From Candidatus Hydrogenisulfobacillus filiaventi (lineage in GTDB: Bacteria; Bacillota; Sulfobacillia; Sulfobacillales; R501): a stretch of 64,000 nt of DNA. The stretch covers positions 1,178,001 to 1,242,000 of the forward strand of contig LR778114.1 in NCBI GenBank assembly GCA_902809825.1, in the 5' to 3' direction. Shown one piece after another: positions 34,995 through 43,282 of this stretch (its first letter is position 1; each line of letters opens with the position of its first letter). The notes below the pieces were generated by a model. It made no database searches. It was not told the origin of the DNA and was given only the letters and a program-made list of their open reading frames with translations. The position numbers and the translations under genes were made by a program.

Positions 34995-35494
34995 GCCGAT
35001 CCCTCGGGGGCCGGGGCCAGATGCCGCCGCCGGATAGCCTCCAGCAGGGCCTCCGTGGCCGGCCGGATGAGCTCGTAGGTTTCCTGGAAGCGGCCGGTGT
35101 AGTAGGGGTCCGGCACATCCAGCTCCCCGCCCGCAGGATCCCAGCTGCGGAGGAGGGAAATGCGCGCCGGGTCGGCGCCGGGCATGCGCAGCAGGCGGTC
35201 GCGGTTGCTGCGATCCAGGGCAATGACGTAATCGTATTCCGGCAGCTCCCGGTGGCGGATCTGGCGGGCCCGCTGATGGCGGGCGTCAATGCCGTGGGCA
35301 TCCAACACCGCCAGGGTTCCTTCGTGGGGGGGTTCCCCCTCGTGCCAATCCTCGGTCCCGCGGGACGCGACCTCGATGACGTCCCCAAGGCCGGCCTGGC
35401 TGACCTGCTCCCGGAAGACGGCCTCCGCCATCGGCGAACGGCAGATATTGCCGGCACAGACAAAAACCACCCGGACGGGCCGGTCACTTCGCAC
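34991..35494 (-). CDS. Low-molecular-weight protein-tyrosine-phosphatase family
   Basis: 167 residues. The P-loop CX5R is CAGNICRSPMAEAVF near residue 13, and the general-acid aspartate is in DVPDPYYTGRF. The fold also serves as arsenate reductase or as a phosphatase of sugar-phosphate adducts. Gene order (upstream of a fructosamine-kinase homologue, ATGA overlap) favours a ribulosamine-5-phosphate phosphatase role over signalling, but this is inference. The cyclophilin gene ends five bases upstream. Confidence 0.9.
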   Translation of the reverse strand: MRSDRPVRVVFVCAGNICRSPMAEAVFREQVSQAGLGDVIEVASRGTEDWHEGEPPHEGTLAVLDAHGIDARHQRARQIRHRELPEYDYVIALDRSNRDRLLRMPGADPARISLLRSWDPAGGELDVPDPYYTGRFQETYELIRPATEALLEAIRRRHLAPAPEGSA

Positions 35495-35499
35495 GCTGG

Positions 35500-36237
35500 T
35501 CAGCCTCCTTGACGGGCCCGCCCGGGCGGGCGGGACCCGGATTGCAGAATGGTGACGGAAAGAATCCGGACCGGATCCCGGGGGCGGCTCAGCTCGCCCC
35601 CATAATCCGGGTTGGGGCCGAGCGGCCCATGGGCGATGGCCTCCACCACCGCCATGCCGCTGGTGACCCGCCCCAGTTCCGTATAGACCGGACTATGATT
35701 GAGAGCGTCCGCGGCGGGGCCGGTACAGATGAAGAACTGACTGCCACTGTTCGCCCGTCCCTGGCGGGCCAGCGCGACAATACCGGGCTGGTAGGGGAAG
35801 GGCGGCGGCAGTTCCGGCGGTAGCCGGTACCCCGGCCCGCCGCGGCCGTCGTTCAAGGGGTCACCAGCCTGGATGAACAGCGAGGGCAGTACCCGGAAGA
35901 AGCGGTCGCCATCGTAAAAGCGGTGCCGGGCCAGGAAAACGAAACTGTTGACAGCCGCCGGGTCCTGGCGGGCGAAAAGGCGGATGGTAAAGCTGCCGGC
36001 CGAAGTCCGGACGACCGCCTGATACCGGCTGCCCGGCACCAGGGTCATGGCCGGGGGGTGGGGCCAGCGGGCGCCGGGTCCCGTGGGATCGGGGGACGTA
36101 CCGCACCCGGCCAGGAGCAGCCCGCCGGCCAGCACCAGCGCCCTCCACCGGCGGTCCCGCCCACGGCCGCCGTTCCTGAACCAGACTGGGTATCTCACAG
36201 GGTTGGCACACGCTCCAGCGTCTGCAGATTCACTCAC
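35500..36237 (-). CDS. Cyclophilin-type peptidyl-prolyl isomerase, lipoprotein
   Basis: A lipobox (LVLAGGLLLAGC, cysteine near residue 45) is followed by a cyclophilin domain: GSFTIRLFARQDPAAVNSFV, RFYDGDRFFRVLPSLFIQAGDP and NSGSQFFICTG. It should catalyse proline isomerisation outside the membrane. The GTG at 36237 leaves a long 30-residue basic leader before the hydrophobic core and has no good ribosome-binding site, so a start further inside is possible. First gene of the phosphatase/kinase operon. Confidence 0.85.
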   Translation of the reverse strand: MSESADAGACANPVRYPVWFRNGGRGRDRRWRALVLAGGLLLAGCGTSPDPTGPGARWPHPPAMTLVPGSRYQAVVRTSAGSFTIRLFARQDPAAVNSFVFLARHRFYDGDRFFRVLPSLFIQAGDPLNDGRGGPGYRLPPELPPPFPYQPGIVALARQGRANSGSQFFICTGPAADALNHSPVYTELGRVTSGMAVVEAIAHGPLGPNPDYGGELSRPRDPVRILSVTILQSGSRPPGRARQGG

Positions 36238-36336
36238 CCTGACGGGTTTTCGGGTGTTATTGTCGCGCCAACCGGCATGGCGCGCAACGGGATTCGACAG
36301 GCCGGCCGACCGGGCGGCGGGGCAGGCCGCCGCAGG

Positions 36337-37281
36337 CTAGGGAAGCAGGGCGGGCTGGGGTTCCTGGCCGGTCGCGTCCCGTAGCAGGCGCCGCAACACC
36401 TCCACTGCCCCCTCGACGCTGCGGGAGAGCCCTTCCGGCAACTGCCCGCCGGCGGCGCGGGCATGTCCGCCGCCCTGGAATCCGGCCTGCATGCGTTCGG
36501 CCACATTCACCCGGTTGTTGCTGCGTGCGGAGAGCCGCCCGTCCGGTTTCAGCAGGATGACCACATCAGCGCCAGCCTCCAGCAGGCGGTGAGCCACCTC
36601 ATTGACCGGCCCTTCATCCTCCAGGGCCACGGCCGCGCCGGTGAGGCTGCCCGCTCGCCACCATTGGGCCCGCTTGAGATGGGCGCGGACGAATTCGGCT
36701 TCGTGCCGGATAAGGTCCGCCAGCTGGTCCCCCAGCTCCGGGGTGAGAGGCCGCCAACCATGGGCGTAATAGGTGCGGTACCAGTTATAACCCCGCTCGC
36801 GCAGCAGGCGGTTAAGATCCTGCCCCAGCCCCCGGCCCGGCTGCCAGAGGTCGTAGCGCTCCACTTCCTGCACCAGCCGGTCCCATTCCGGCGTAGCGGC
36901 CAGCCATCCCCGTTCCACGCAGAAGTCATACCAGAGGTGGGCGCCGGAGCGGTGCAGGTCCACCGTGACCCGCGGATACCGGCTCAGGGGCAGGGCGGTC
37001 TGGTGATGGTCCAGGATGCGGCTGATGGCGTCCTGCCAGGCCGGGAACAGTGCCTCCGGGACCGACACGTCGGCCAGATACAAGGGACCGGTCCACCCCC
37101 GCTGCCGGAAGGCCTCCAGGGCGGCCGGCGCCCCGTCCGGTTCCACAAAGACAGGAAAGAGGCCGGCGGCTTCCGCGACCACCCCGGCGGTCGCGCCGTC
37201 CAGACAGCGGTCGTGGGTGATGAGGTAGCCGTGTGCCGGCGGTTCGGCCGGCAGGACAAGGTCGGCGGCGGTAACGGTCAT
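36337..37281 (-). CDS. DHH/DHHA1-family phosphoesterase
   Basis: 314 residues. The DHH part has YLITHDRCLDGATAGVV, a DV pair near YLADVSVP and RILDHHQTALP. The DHHA1 part near the C-terminus has NRVNVAERMQAGFQGGGHARAAGG. These are the manganese ligands and the substrate-binding GGGHxxAAG of the RecJ/NrnA/GdpP superfamily, so the substrate is probably a short oligonucleotide or a nucleotide. nrnA is missing from its usual place next to rbfA, so this could replace it, though motif I (HDRCLDG) is not the NrnA form. It overlaps the small upstream gene by four bases. Confidence 0.85.
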   Translation of the reverse strand: MTVTAADLVLPAEPPAHGYLITHDRCLDGATAGVVAEAAGLFPVFVEPDGAPAALEAFRQRGWTGPLYLADVSVPEALFPAWQDAISRILDHHQTALPLSRYPRVTVDLHRSGAHLWYDFCVERGWLAATPEWDRLVQEVERYDLWQPGRGLGQDLNRLLRERGYNWYRTYYAHGWRPLTPELGDQLADLIRHEAEFVRAHLKRAQWWRAGSLTGAAVALEDEGPVNEVAHRLLEAGADVVILLKPDGRLSARSNNRVNVAERMQAGFQGGGHARAAGGQLPEGLSRSVEGAVEVLRRLLRDATGQEPQPALLP

Positions 37282-37604
37282 CGGCCTGTCTCCTTCGGGT
37301 TGCAAAGTGGGGAGGTGGAGGCCCGCCGGTCGGCCGGATGGCAGGCCTGGAGCCGTCGGGCCTCCAGGGTCCGCCCACGCAGGCGGCCCCAGGCCCGGAC
37401 TTGCAGGCCGGGCCGTAGATGCAGGCCGCTGCACCGGGAGGAGGCGCGGACCACCACCGTGAGGACGGGGCCGGGGGCCGGCGCCACCGGCACCGCCAGC
37501 AGGCGCAGGCGCCCGCCGGGGCCAGGGGGCAGATCGGCGCTGGTGAGCAGGATCAGGCCCAGCACCGTTTCCACTGGGTCCGGCCTGCGCGATCCGCCCC
37601 CCAT
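37278..37604 (-). CDS. Small OB-like protein coupled to the DHH gene
   Basis: 108 residues with GGAGGTGGAAGC before the ATG. Alternating strands (RLRLLAVPVA, PVLTVVVRASS, GLQVRAWGRLRGRTLEARRL) suggest an OB-fold beta barrel, a common nucleic-acid-binding partner. RecJ itself carries an OB domain. The tail is basic. No family is recognised with certainty. Stop overlaps the DHH start (ATGA), so both are made together. Confidence 0.6.
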   Translation of the reverse strand: MGGGSRRPDPVETVLGLILLTSADLPPGPGGRLRLLAVPVAPAPGPVLTVVVRASSRCSGLHLRPGLQVRAWGRLRGRTLEARRLQACHPADRRASTSPLCNPKETGR

Positions 37605-37787
37605 GCTTCCACCTCCGTTCCGGAACCTGCGCCGCAAACTTCGCGGTCGGGAGGAAAAACTCCTGTCTCTTCCGCACGGTTCCCGCCAAGGGCCAACATT
37701 ATCCAGCTTAAAACGGGCTGATCCCCCCATAGAGGGTATCCGGCTGCGTTATCATGAGCCCAAAAAGGCCGACCGGGAGGGCTGGCA

Positions 37788-39329
37788 GTGGTGACACGGC
37801 TCCAGCGGCGGGCGGGCCTGGTAGTGTTGACCGGTGCCCTTATCCTGGGCGCTGCTGTGACCTGGCGCTGGCAACGGCCCGGGCTCGGGGTGCGGGTAAT
37901 CCCGGGTCCGGGCCGGCCGGTCATCCGGATCCAGCCCCGCGGCTGGCTGGACGTCCGCCGCTGGTGGGTCACGGCGGGTGGCGGGATGGTGTGGCAGGGG
38001 AGCGGGCCGGGGAGGCAGGCCTACCGGGCAGCGGTTCCCGCCGGCAGCGGCAGGATGACGGTCCATGTCAGCGGGCTGGCCTGGGGGCTCTGGCCGGCCC
38101 GGTGGGAGCGGCGGGTATACGTGGCGGCGCCCCTGGCCCTGACGCGGGCTGCTCCGGGTTGGGTGGGGGAAGGGCACCCGCTGGTGCTGGAGTTCGACCA
38201 CCCGCCCCGCCAGCTGACGGTGAAGGTGGATGGCCGGCGGGTGCGGTGGCGGTTTGCCCCCGGGGGCTCCCGGGTGCTCATTCCCATCGGGGGGCCGGCT
38301 GGGGCGTCGGAGAGCGTCACCGTCACCGCCCGCGGGGCCGGCGGCGGCCGGCTGGTCCGGACGCTGGTGGTCCACACCGCCCCCTCCCTGGCGGTCCACC
38401 TGGCTTCCGGTCCGTACCTGGCGGGGCGTACCCCTGTGCTGCTGGTTTGGAACCAGCCGGTAGCACTGAGCGAGGCGGCCCGCGCCGCCTTGAACTGGAT
38501 TCCGGCGGTCCCCGGCCGTTGGCAGCAGGCCGGCCCCCGCTGCTGGGCGTTCCGGCCCCGGGCGCCGTGGGAGGCCGGCCATGCCGAAACCCTGGCGCTG
38601 GCGGCGGTACCGGGCCTGGTCTCCAGCTTCGGGCGCCACCTGGAGGCCGGCCGGGTCTGGCAGTTCTTCGGGTATGTCCCCCCGGCCCCGGCCTACTGGC
38701 TGCTGCCCGGTCATCCGCATACCGTCTACCTGACGGTGGACGGCCTGACCACCGTCCGGCCCCCCCGCAGTCTCCTGCAGGCGGTTGAGGCGGGAGTGCC
38801 CATCACTGCCTTCCTCCCGGCCCGCCAGGTGCGGGCCGATCCCGGGTTCTGGCGCCGGTGGGTCGTCGCCGGCGGCGTGATGGAGGACGGCACCGAAGAC
38901 GGCCGGCTGCTGGCGGACCTGCCCTGGGACCAGCAGCGGCGGGCCTGGGCTGTTGCCCGCCTGCAGGAGGCGCGCTGGCTGGGGATTGACCCCGGCCTCG
39001 GTCGGCCGCCCGGCGGGGTGGTGACGCCAGTGGAACAGATGGCCGCCGCGGAGGCCGGCATCCGGGCCCTTATTCTCTGGAGCGCCGTGCTGGGGCCGGG
39101 GGACCGGCTGCAGACCTGGAACGGCCGGCCGTTAAGCGGCGGCGAGATCATCCGGATGACCTGGGGACCGGGATCCGCCGCGGCCCTGCGGGTGCTGGAG
39201 ACCCGCCTGCGGGCGGCCCACCTGCACCTCGGCCGTCTGCCGCAGGCGGTACCGGGGGCCCCGGTCCCGGTCAAGCCCGTCGGGGGTTCAGCGGATCCCA
39301 CCAGTTCCACCGCCCCAGCAGGCGCATGA
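37788..39329 (+). CDS. Membrane-anchored surface protein with degenerate NodB-like domain
   Basis: 513 residues. A membrane anchor (LVVLTGALILGAAVTW) is followed by ~270 residues of beta-rich Ig/Big-like segments. A C-terminal third reads like a NodB deacetylase with its active site erased: VYLTVDGL for the FDDG motif, MEDGTEDG where the histidines should be, and GRPPGG for RPPYG. It is therefore probably a binding or structural cell-wall protein. GTG at 37788 (or 37791) follows GGGAGGG. The last 59 bases overlap the convergent MMPL gene. Confidence 0.65.
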   Translation: MVTRLQRRAGLVVLTGALILGAAVTWRWQRPGLGVRVIPGPGRPVIRIQPRGWLDVRRWWVTAGGGMVWQGSGPGRQAYRAAVPAGSGRMTVHVSGLAWGLWPARWERRVYVAAPLALTRAAPGWVGEGHPLVLEFDHPPRQLTVKVDGRRVRWRFAPGGSRVLIPIGGPAGASESVTVTARGAGGGRLVRTLVVHTAPSLAVHLASGPYLAGRTPVLLVWNQPVALSEAARAALNWIPAVPGRWQQAGPRCWAFRPRAPWEAGHAETLALAAVPGLVSSFGRHLEAGRVWQFFGYVPPAPAYWLLPGHPHTVYLTVDGLTTVRPPRSLLQAVEAGVPITAFLPARQVRADPGFWRRWVVAGGVMEDGTEDGRLLADLPWDQQRRAWAVARLQEARWLGIDPGLGRPPGGVVTPVEQMAAAEAGIRALILWSAVLGPGDRLQTWNGRPLSGGEIIRMTWGPGSAAALRVLETRLRAAHLHLGRLPQAVPGAPVPVKPVGGSADPTSSTAPAGA

Positions 39330-41403
39330 TAGCGGGCACCAGCACCAGGCGGACCACGGAAGCGTCAAGCAGGATGGCCAAGCCCAGCCCGAACCCCAGC
39401 TCCCGCATGAACTCCAGGCCGATAGCCCCGAAGGCCCAGAACACCGTCACCATGATGAGGGCGGCACCGGTGATGATGCGCCCGGTTTCGGCCAGCCCCC
39501 GCACCACGGCCTCCTCGTCCTGCAGTCCGGACCGGTGATGCGCCATCACCTGGCTGAGCAGGAACACCTCGTAGTCGGTGGACAGGCCGAACAGCACCGC
39601 AAACAGGATAATGGGGGTCGTCCAGTCGATGGCGCCGGTGCCCTTCCAGCCGAGCACGGGGGCGAGCCAGCCGTCCTGGAACAGCCCGACCAGCAGGCCC
39701 AGGGAGGCGCTGACCGAAGCCAGGTTCATCAGCACCGCCTTCACGGGGAGGGCGGCGGATCGGAACAGGATGTACAGGATGACCGCGGTCAGCCCGCCGA
39801 TGAGGAAGGCGATGCGGGGCAGCCACCAGCGGATGAGATGGATGACATCCACCGTGTAGGCCACCCCGCCCCCGACCATCACCCGGGCCTGCGGCGGTGC
39901 CTCTAGCCGGCTGCGCAAGCGCCGCACCAGCTGCTGGGTGGCCTGGGATTCGGCCCGGGAATCCGGAAACACCGTGAAGAGGGCGTCATGGCCGTCGGCC
40001 GACAGGAAATCCGGCACGGCCACCGGATCCGCCAGGGCCAGCGGGGACGGGGATACAGCGTAGACGTCGTGCACCCGGGCGAGACGGGCGGCGAAGGCGG
40101 CCAGTGCCGCCCGCCTGCCGGGACTGCCCAGGTCGTGGCGGGGGTCCTCCACCAGCACCCACAAGGCCCCGCCCACCCCGGGGAAGGTATGGCGGATGAG
40201 GCGATCATAGGCCACCCGGGTGGCCGAACCCGGCGGCAGGGTATCCACGCTGGGGTTCCAGAAGCGGAGGGAGAGGGCCGGGGTGGCCAGCAGCAGCAGG
40301 AAGAGGCCGGCCCCGGTGAGGGCCAGCCAGGGATGGGCCATCACCCCCCGGCCCAGGCGTTCCCAGAACGGGGACACCAGCACCGGCTGCCGCCAGGGCC
40401 AGTCGAGGTACCGGTCCAGGACCACCAGGACCGCCGGCATGATCAACACCGCACCGGCCACCGTGAACACCACTGCCACCACCGATCCCAGGGCCATGGA
40501 ACGGATGAGGGGCTGGTTGACCAGGGTGACCACCAGGAAGGCGGCCGCCACCACCGTGCCGGAAAAGAGCACCGCCGTGCCGCCGTGACGGGCGGCCACC
40601 ACCGCCGCCTCCGCCGGTTCCGCTCCGCCGGCCCGGGACTTGCGGTACCAATGGATGAGGAGCAGGGCATAATCAATCCCCACCCCCAGGCCGATCATGG
40701 CGGCAGCATCCTCCACCTCCGGGGCCAGCCGGATGAGATGGCCCAGCAGGTGCAGGGCGGCCAGGCCGATGGTGATCCCCCCGAACCCGATCAGGAGGGG
40801 GCCGGCCGGTGCCACCAGGGAACGGAAGATCCAAATGAGGGCCAGCAGGGTGAGGGGCAGACTCCAGATTTCCGCCACCTTCAGGTCGGTGTTCACACGG
40901 GCGGTGAAGGCGTGTTCCAGCGGTACCAGCCCGGTGAGGCCGGCCCGGACCCCGGCCGCGGACCGCAGGCTCCGCCGCAAGCCGGGAACGGCGTTGACGT
41001 CGCGCAGGGATCCCGGGGGCGCTTTCTGGAAGAAGATGGTTCCCCACGCCAGGCGACCGTCGGCGCTCATGGCCAGGGCGGCCGGGTCCGGCACCGAAGC
41101 CAGCAGAGGGTTCCGCCGCAACGCCGCCAGGTCGGCAGCGATCACCGCCCGGGCCGCGGGGCGTCGGATGCCGTGCGGGTCATAAAACACAACCGTGGCG
41201 CTGGGGTTGCTGAGGACCCCGAAATGGCGCTCCACGACATGGTCCACCGCGGAGGAGGGGCTGTGGGGGACCCCCAGCCCATCGGTGCGGAAGACGCGGC
41301 TGAGGGAGAGAGCGGAGGGGGTACACAACGCCACCAGCAACAACCAGGCTGCAATCAGCCACCAGGGCCGGCGTACCGACCAGCGGACGTAACGGGCGAG
41401 CAC
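39271..41403 (-). CDS. MMPL-family RND exporter
   Basis: 710 residues with the two repeats of the RND fold. The first helix (WWLIAAWLLLVALCTPSAL) is followed by an extracellular domain and the motif GLGVGIDYALLLIHWYRK in helix 4. The second half ends in FAVLFGLSTDYEVFLLSQVM, then a cluster of C-terminal helices. The paired GxxxDY segments carry the proton-relay aspartates of MmpL proteins. Likely substrates are lipids or amphiphiles. GTG start with GAGGTGG upstream. A GNRA-type hairpin (AACCC GAAA GGGTT) lies in the leader near 41430. Confidence 0.92.
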   Translation of the reverse strand: MLARYVRWSVRRPWWLIAAWLLLVALCTPSALSLSRVFRTDGLGVPHSPSSAVDHVVERHFGVLSNPSATVVFYDPHGIRRPAARAVIAADLAALRRNPLLASVPDPAALAMSADGRLAWGTIFFQKAPPGSLRDVNAVPGLRRSLRSAAGVRAGLTGLVPLEHAFTARVNTDLKVAEIWSLPLTLLALIWIFRSLVAPAGPLLIGFGGITIGLAALHLLGHLIRLAPEVEDAAAMIGLGVGIDYALLLIHWYRKSRAGGAEPAEAAVVAARHGGTAVLFSGTVVAAAFLVVTLVNQPLIRSMALGSVVAVVFTVAGAVLIMPAVLVVLDRYLDWPWRQPVLVSPFWERLGRGVMAHPWLALTGAGLFLLLLATPALSLRFWNPSVDTLPPGSATRVAYDRLIRHTFPGVGGALWVLVEDPRHDLGSPGRRAALAAFAARLARVHDVYAVSPSPLALADPVAVPDFLSADGHDALFTVFPDSRAESQATQQLVRRLRSRLEAPPQARVMVGGGVAYTVDVIHLIRWWLPRIAFLIGGLTAVILYILFRSAALPVKAVLMNLASVSASLGLLVGLFQDGWLAPVLGWKGTGAIDWTTPIILFAVLFGLSTDYEVFLLSQVMAHHRSGLQDEEAVVRGLAETGRIITGAALIMVTVFWAFGAIGLEFMRELGFGLGLAILLDASVVRLVLVPAIMRLLGRWNWWDPLNPRRA

Positions 41404-41633
41404 ACTGCCACCTCTTTTAGGATCTCAAACCCTTTCGGGTTAGGGTACCCGGATGCGGGAGCGGTCATGCCGGCCTACACCTTGTCACACATCATACCTC
41501 CCCAGCTTACCCCAGGCCGCCGGGGAGGGGGAAGGCGCACGCCGGCCACCGATAAAGAACGGCTTATAGCCGCGCCGGCATTCTGAATTGGAGGCGCGGC
41601 ACCCCCCGGATGTAGACTAGGAAGGGAAAGGGA

Positions 41634-41669
41634 CCCTGCCGGACCGGAGGGCCGGCAGGGGGAGGGGGG
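41634..41669 (+). promoter_or_regulatory. Hairpin abutting the ribosome-binding site of the next gene
   Basis: CCCTGCCGG (41634-41642) pairs perfectly with CCGGCAGGG (41652-41660) around a nine-base loop. The 3' arm runs straight into GGAGGGGGG, the ribosome-binding site for the ATG at 41676. It may limit access to the site. Confidence 0.4.
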
Positions 41670-41675
41670 CCGGCC

Positions 41676-41981
41676 ATGGTGGCGGTATTCGTGTCTGATG
41701 GGCTGGTGTCCCGCATCCAGGCGCGGGGCCGGGAGCTGCACGAGCCGGCGGGGGCGGTGTTCCGGGCCCACGCCCGTCGGCTGGGGCCGGCTTCGGGCCT
41801 CGAGAATCCTGCCGAGCTCATGGTGTGGTCGCTGGTCCCGCTTGCTACGGTGCGCAGCCTGCTGCTGATGTCCTATACCCTGGCTCCGGACCTGGTGCCG
41901 AGTTTGCAGGCGGCCTTGGCGCCGGAACGGATCCTGCGGTTTGCCGATACCCTGCCGGCCTCCTATCCCGCCGGCCGTTGA
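41676..41981 (+). CDS. Hypothetical protein
   Basis: 101 residues with a very strong GGAGGGGGG ribosome-binding site. A moderately hydrophobic middle (LMVWSLVPLATVRSLLLMSY) could be one membrane-associated helix. No motif or family is recognised. It is followed 69 bases later by another small gene on the same strand. Confidence 0.5.
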   Translation: MVAVFVSDGLVSRIQARGRELHEPAGAVFRAHARRLGPASGLENPAELMVWSLVPLATVRSLLLMSYTLAPDLVPSLQAALAPERILRFADTLPASYPAGR

Positions 41982-42050
41982 GGCGCCGGCTGGCTGGCCG
42001 CCCGCCGCCGCTTATGCTAGAGTGGCGGCGGACGGGAGGCGAGGTGCGGC

Positions 42051-42353
42051 ATGCCGGTTGAACGCCGGATTGTGCAGGCCCTGGGAGGACTGGCGGTCCT
42101 GGGGGCCGTCGTCTTCGGGGTCTGGCATGTGTGGGCGGTGACCTTCTACCTGGGCCTGTCCGGCGTCCTGTTCTGGGCCGCCAGCTGGGGATGGCGGGCG
42201 CGGTTTCAGGAGGTGCTGGCCCAGCCGCCGACCGGAGCCGAGCCCACACCGGAAGTCTACCGGGATCCGGGCCGGCAGCAGCGGGTGCGGGTCTGGCGGC
42301 TCGGCGACCGGCGGTGGTATGTGCTGGAGCCGCCGGGGGGGCAGGGCCGATGA
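42051..42353 (+). CDS. Small membrane protein, unknown function
   Basis: 100 residues. Two hydrophobic helices (about 8-28 and 32-47) are followed by a ~50-residue soluble tail with RVRVWRLGDRRWYVLEPP, likely a small beta structure in the cytoplasm. GGGAGGCGAGGTGCGGC precedes the ATG. Stop overlaps the EamA transporter start (ATGA), so the two are co-translated. Confidence 0.65.
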   Translation: MPVERRIVQALGGLAVLGAVVFGVWHVWAVTFYLGLSGVLFWAASWGWRARFQEVLAQPPTGAEPTPEVYRDPGRQQRVRVWRLGDRRWYVLEPPGGQGR

Positions 42354-43282
42354 AACGCCGGGGACCCGGGCCGGCGGTGCTGGCGCTGGTGGGGGCCAAC
42401 CTGTTGTGGGCCGGGAACTACCTGGCCGGCCGGGCCTTGCGGGACAGCATCAATCCGTACACCTTGAACGGGTTCCGCTGGGTGATGTCCGCCCTGCTGT
42501 TGTGGGGGCTCTCCCGGGCCCGGGGCATCCGGGTGCCCTTGTGGCGGCAGGCGCCCCGGTTCCTGCTCCTGGGCCTGACCGGGATGTTCCTCTTCTCCGG
42601 TCTCACGTACTGGGGTCTGGCACGGGTGGGCGCGGCGCCCGCGGGACTGCTGGCCGGTTTTACCCCGGTGGCGGTGCTGCTGATGGGGCGGCTGCTGGCC
42701 GGAGATCCCGTCCGGCCACGGCAATGGCCCTGGATCGTGCTTTCCATCGCCGGGGAAGGCGTCCTGCTGTACAGTCCTGCCGCCTTGGGCGGCATCAACC
42801 CTACCGGTGCGGCCGCCCTGGTCGCGGCGGCCCTGGCCTGGGGCGTGTATACCGCCCTGGGCCGGCGCTATCGGCATCAGCTGACCCCCTGGACCCTGAC
42901 CATCGGGGCTGCGGTATGGGGGGCGGTGCCCGCGGCCGCTGTCGGCGGCTGGGCCTGGCTGGCGGCCGGACAACCGTTGGCGCTCACGGCCGGCAGTCTG
43001 GCGGCTTTGCTCTATGTCAGCACCCTGGCTTCGGTGGTGGCGTTCCTGCTCTGGACGGCCGGCACCCACCGGCTGGGCAGCGCCGTAGCGGGACCGTTCC
43101 TCAACCTGTTGCCGGTATTGACGGTAGCCCTGGCGGTAGCGGTGTTGGGGGAAGGAGTGGAGTGGCACCAGCTGGCGGGCGGGGCCCTGGTGCTAGCAGG
43201 CGCCACCGGCACCACCCTGGCCGGGTGGCGTTCCGCGCCGGCCCTGACCGGGACTCCGGCAGAGACCCCATCTGGGCCTTAA
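42350..43282 (+). CDS. EamA-family (DMT superfamily) transporter
   Basis: 310 residues, ten predicted helices in two EamA repeats: LALVGANLLWAGNYLAGRAL with LNGFRWVMSALLLWGL, and GAAALVAAALAWGVYTALGRRY in the second half. Members move metabolites such as amino acids or nucleobases out of the cell; the substrate is not predictable. Its end overlaps the TGA-containing oxidoreductase gene by four bases on the opposite strand. Confidence 0.9.
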   Translation: MKRRGPGPAVLALVGANLLWAGNYLAGRALRDSINPYTLNGFRWVMSALLLWGLSRARGIRVPLWRQAPRFLLLGLTGMFLFSGLTYWGLARVGAAPAGLLAGFTPVAVLLMGRLLAGDPVRPRQWPWIVLSIAGEGVLLYSPAALGGINPTGAAALVAAALAWGVYTALGRRYRHQLTPWTLTIGAAVWGAVPAAAVGGWAWLAAGQPLALTAGSLAALLYVSTLASVVAFLLWTAGTHRLGSAVAGPFLNLLPVLTVALAVAVLGEGVEWHQLAGGALVLAGATGTTLAGWRSAPALTGTPAETPSGP

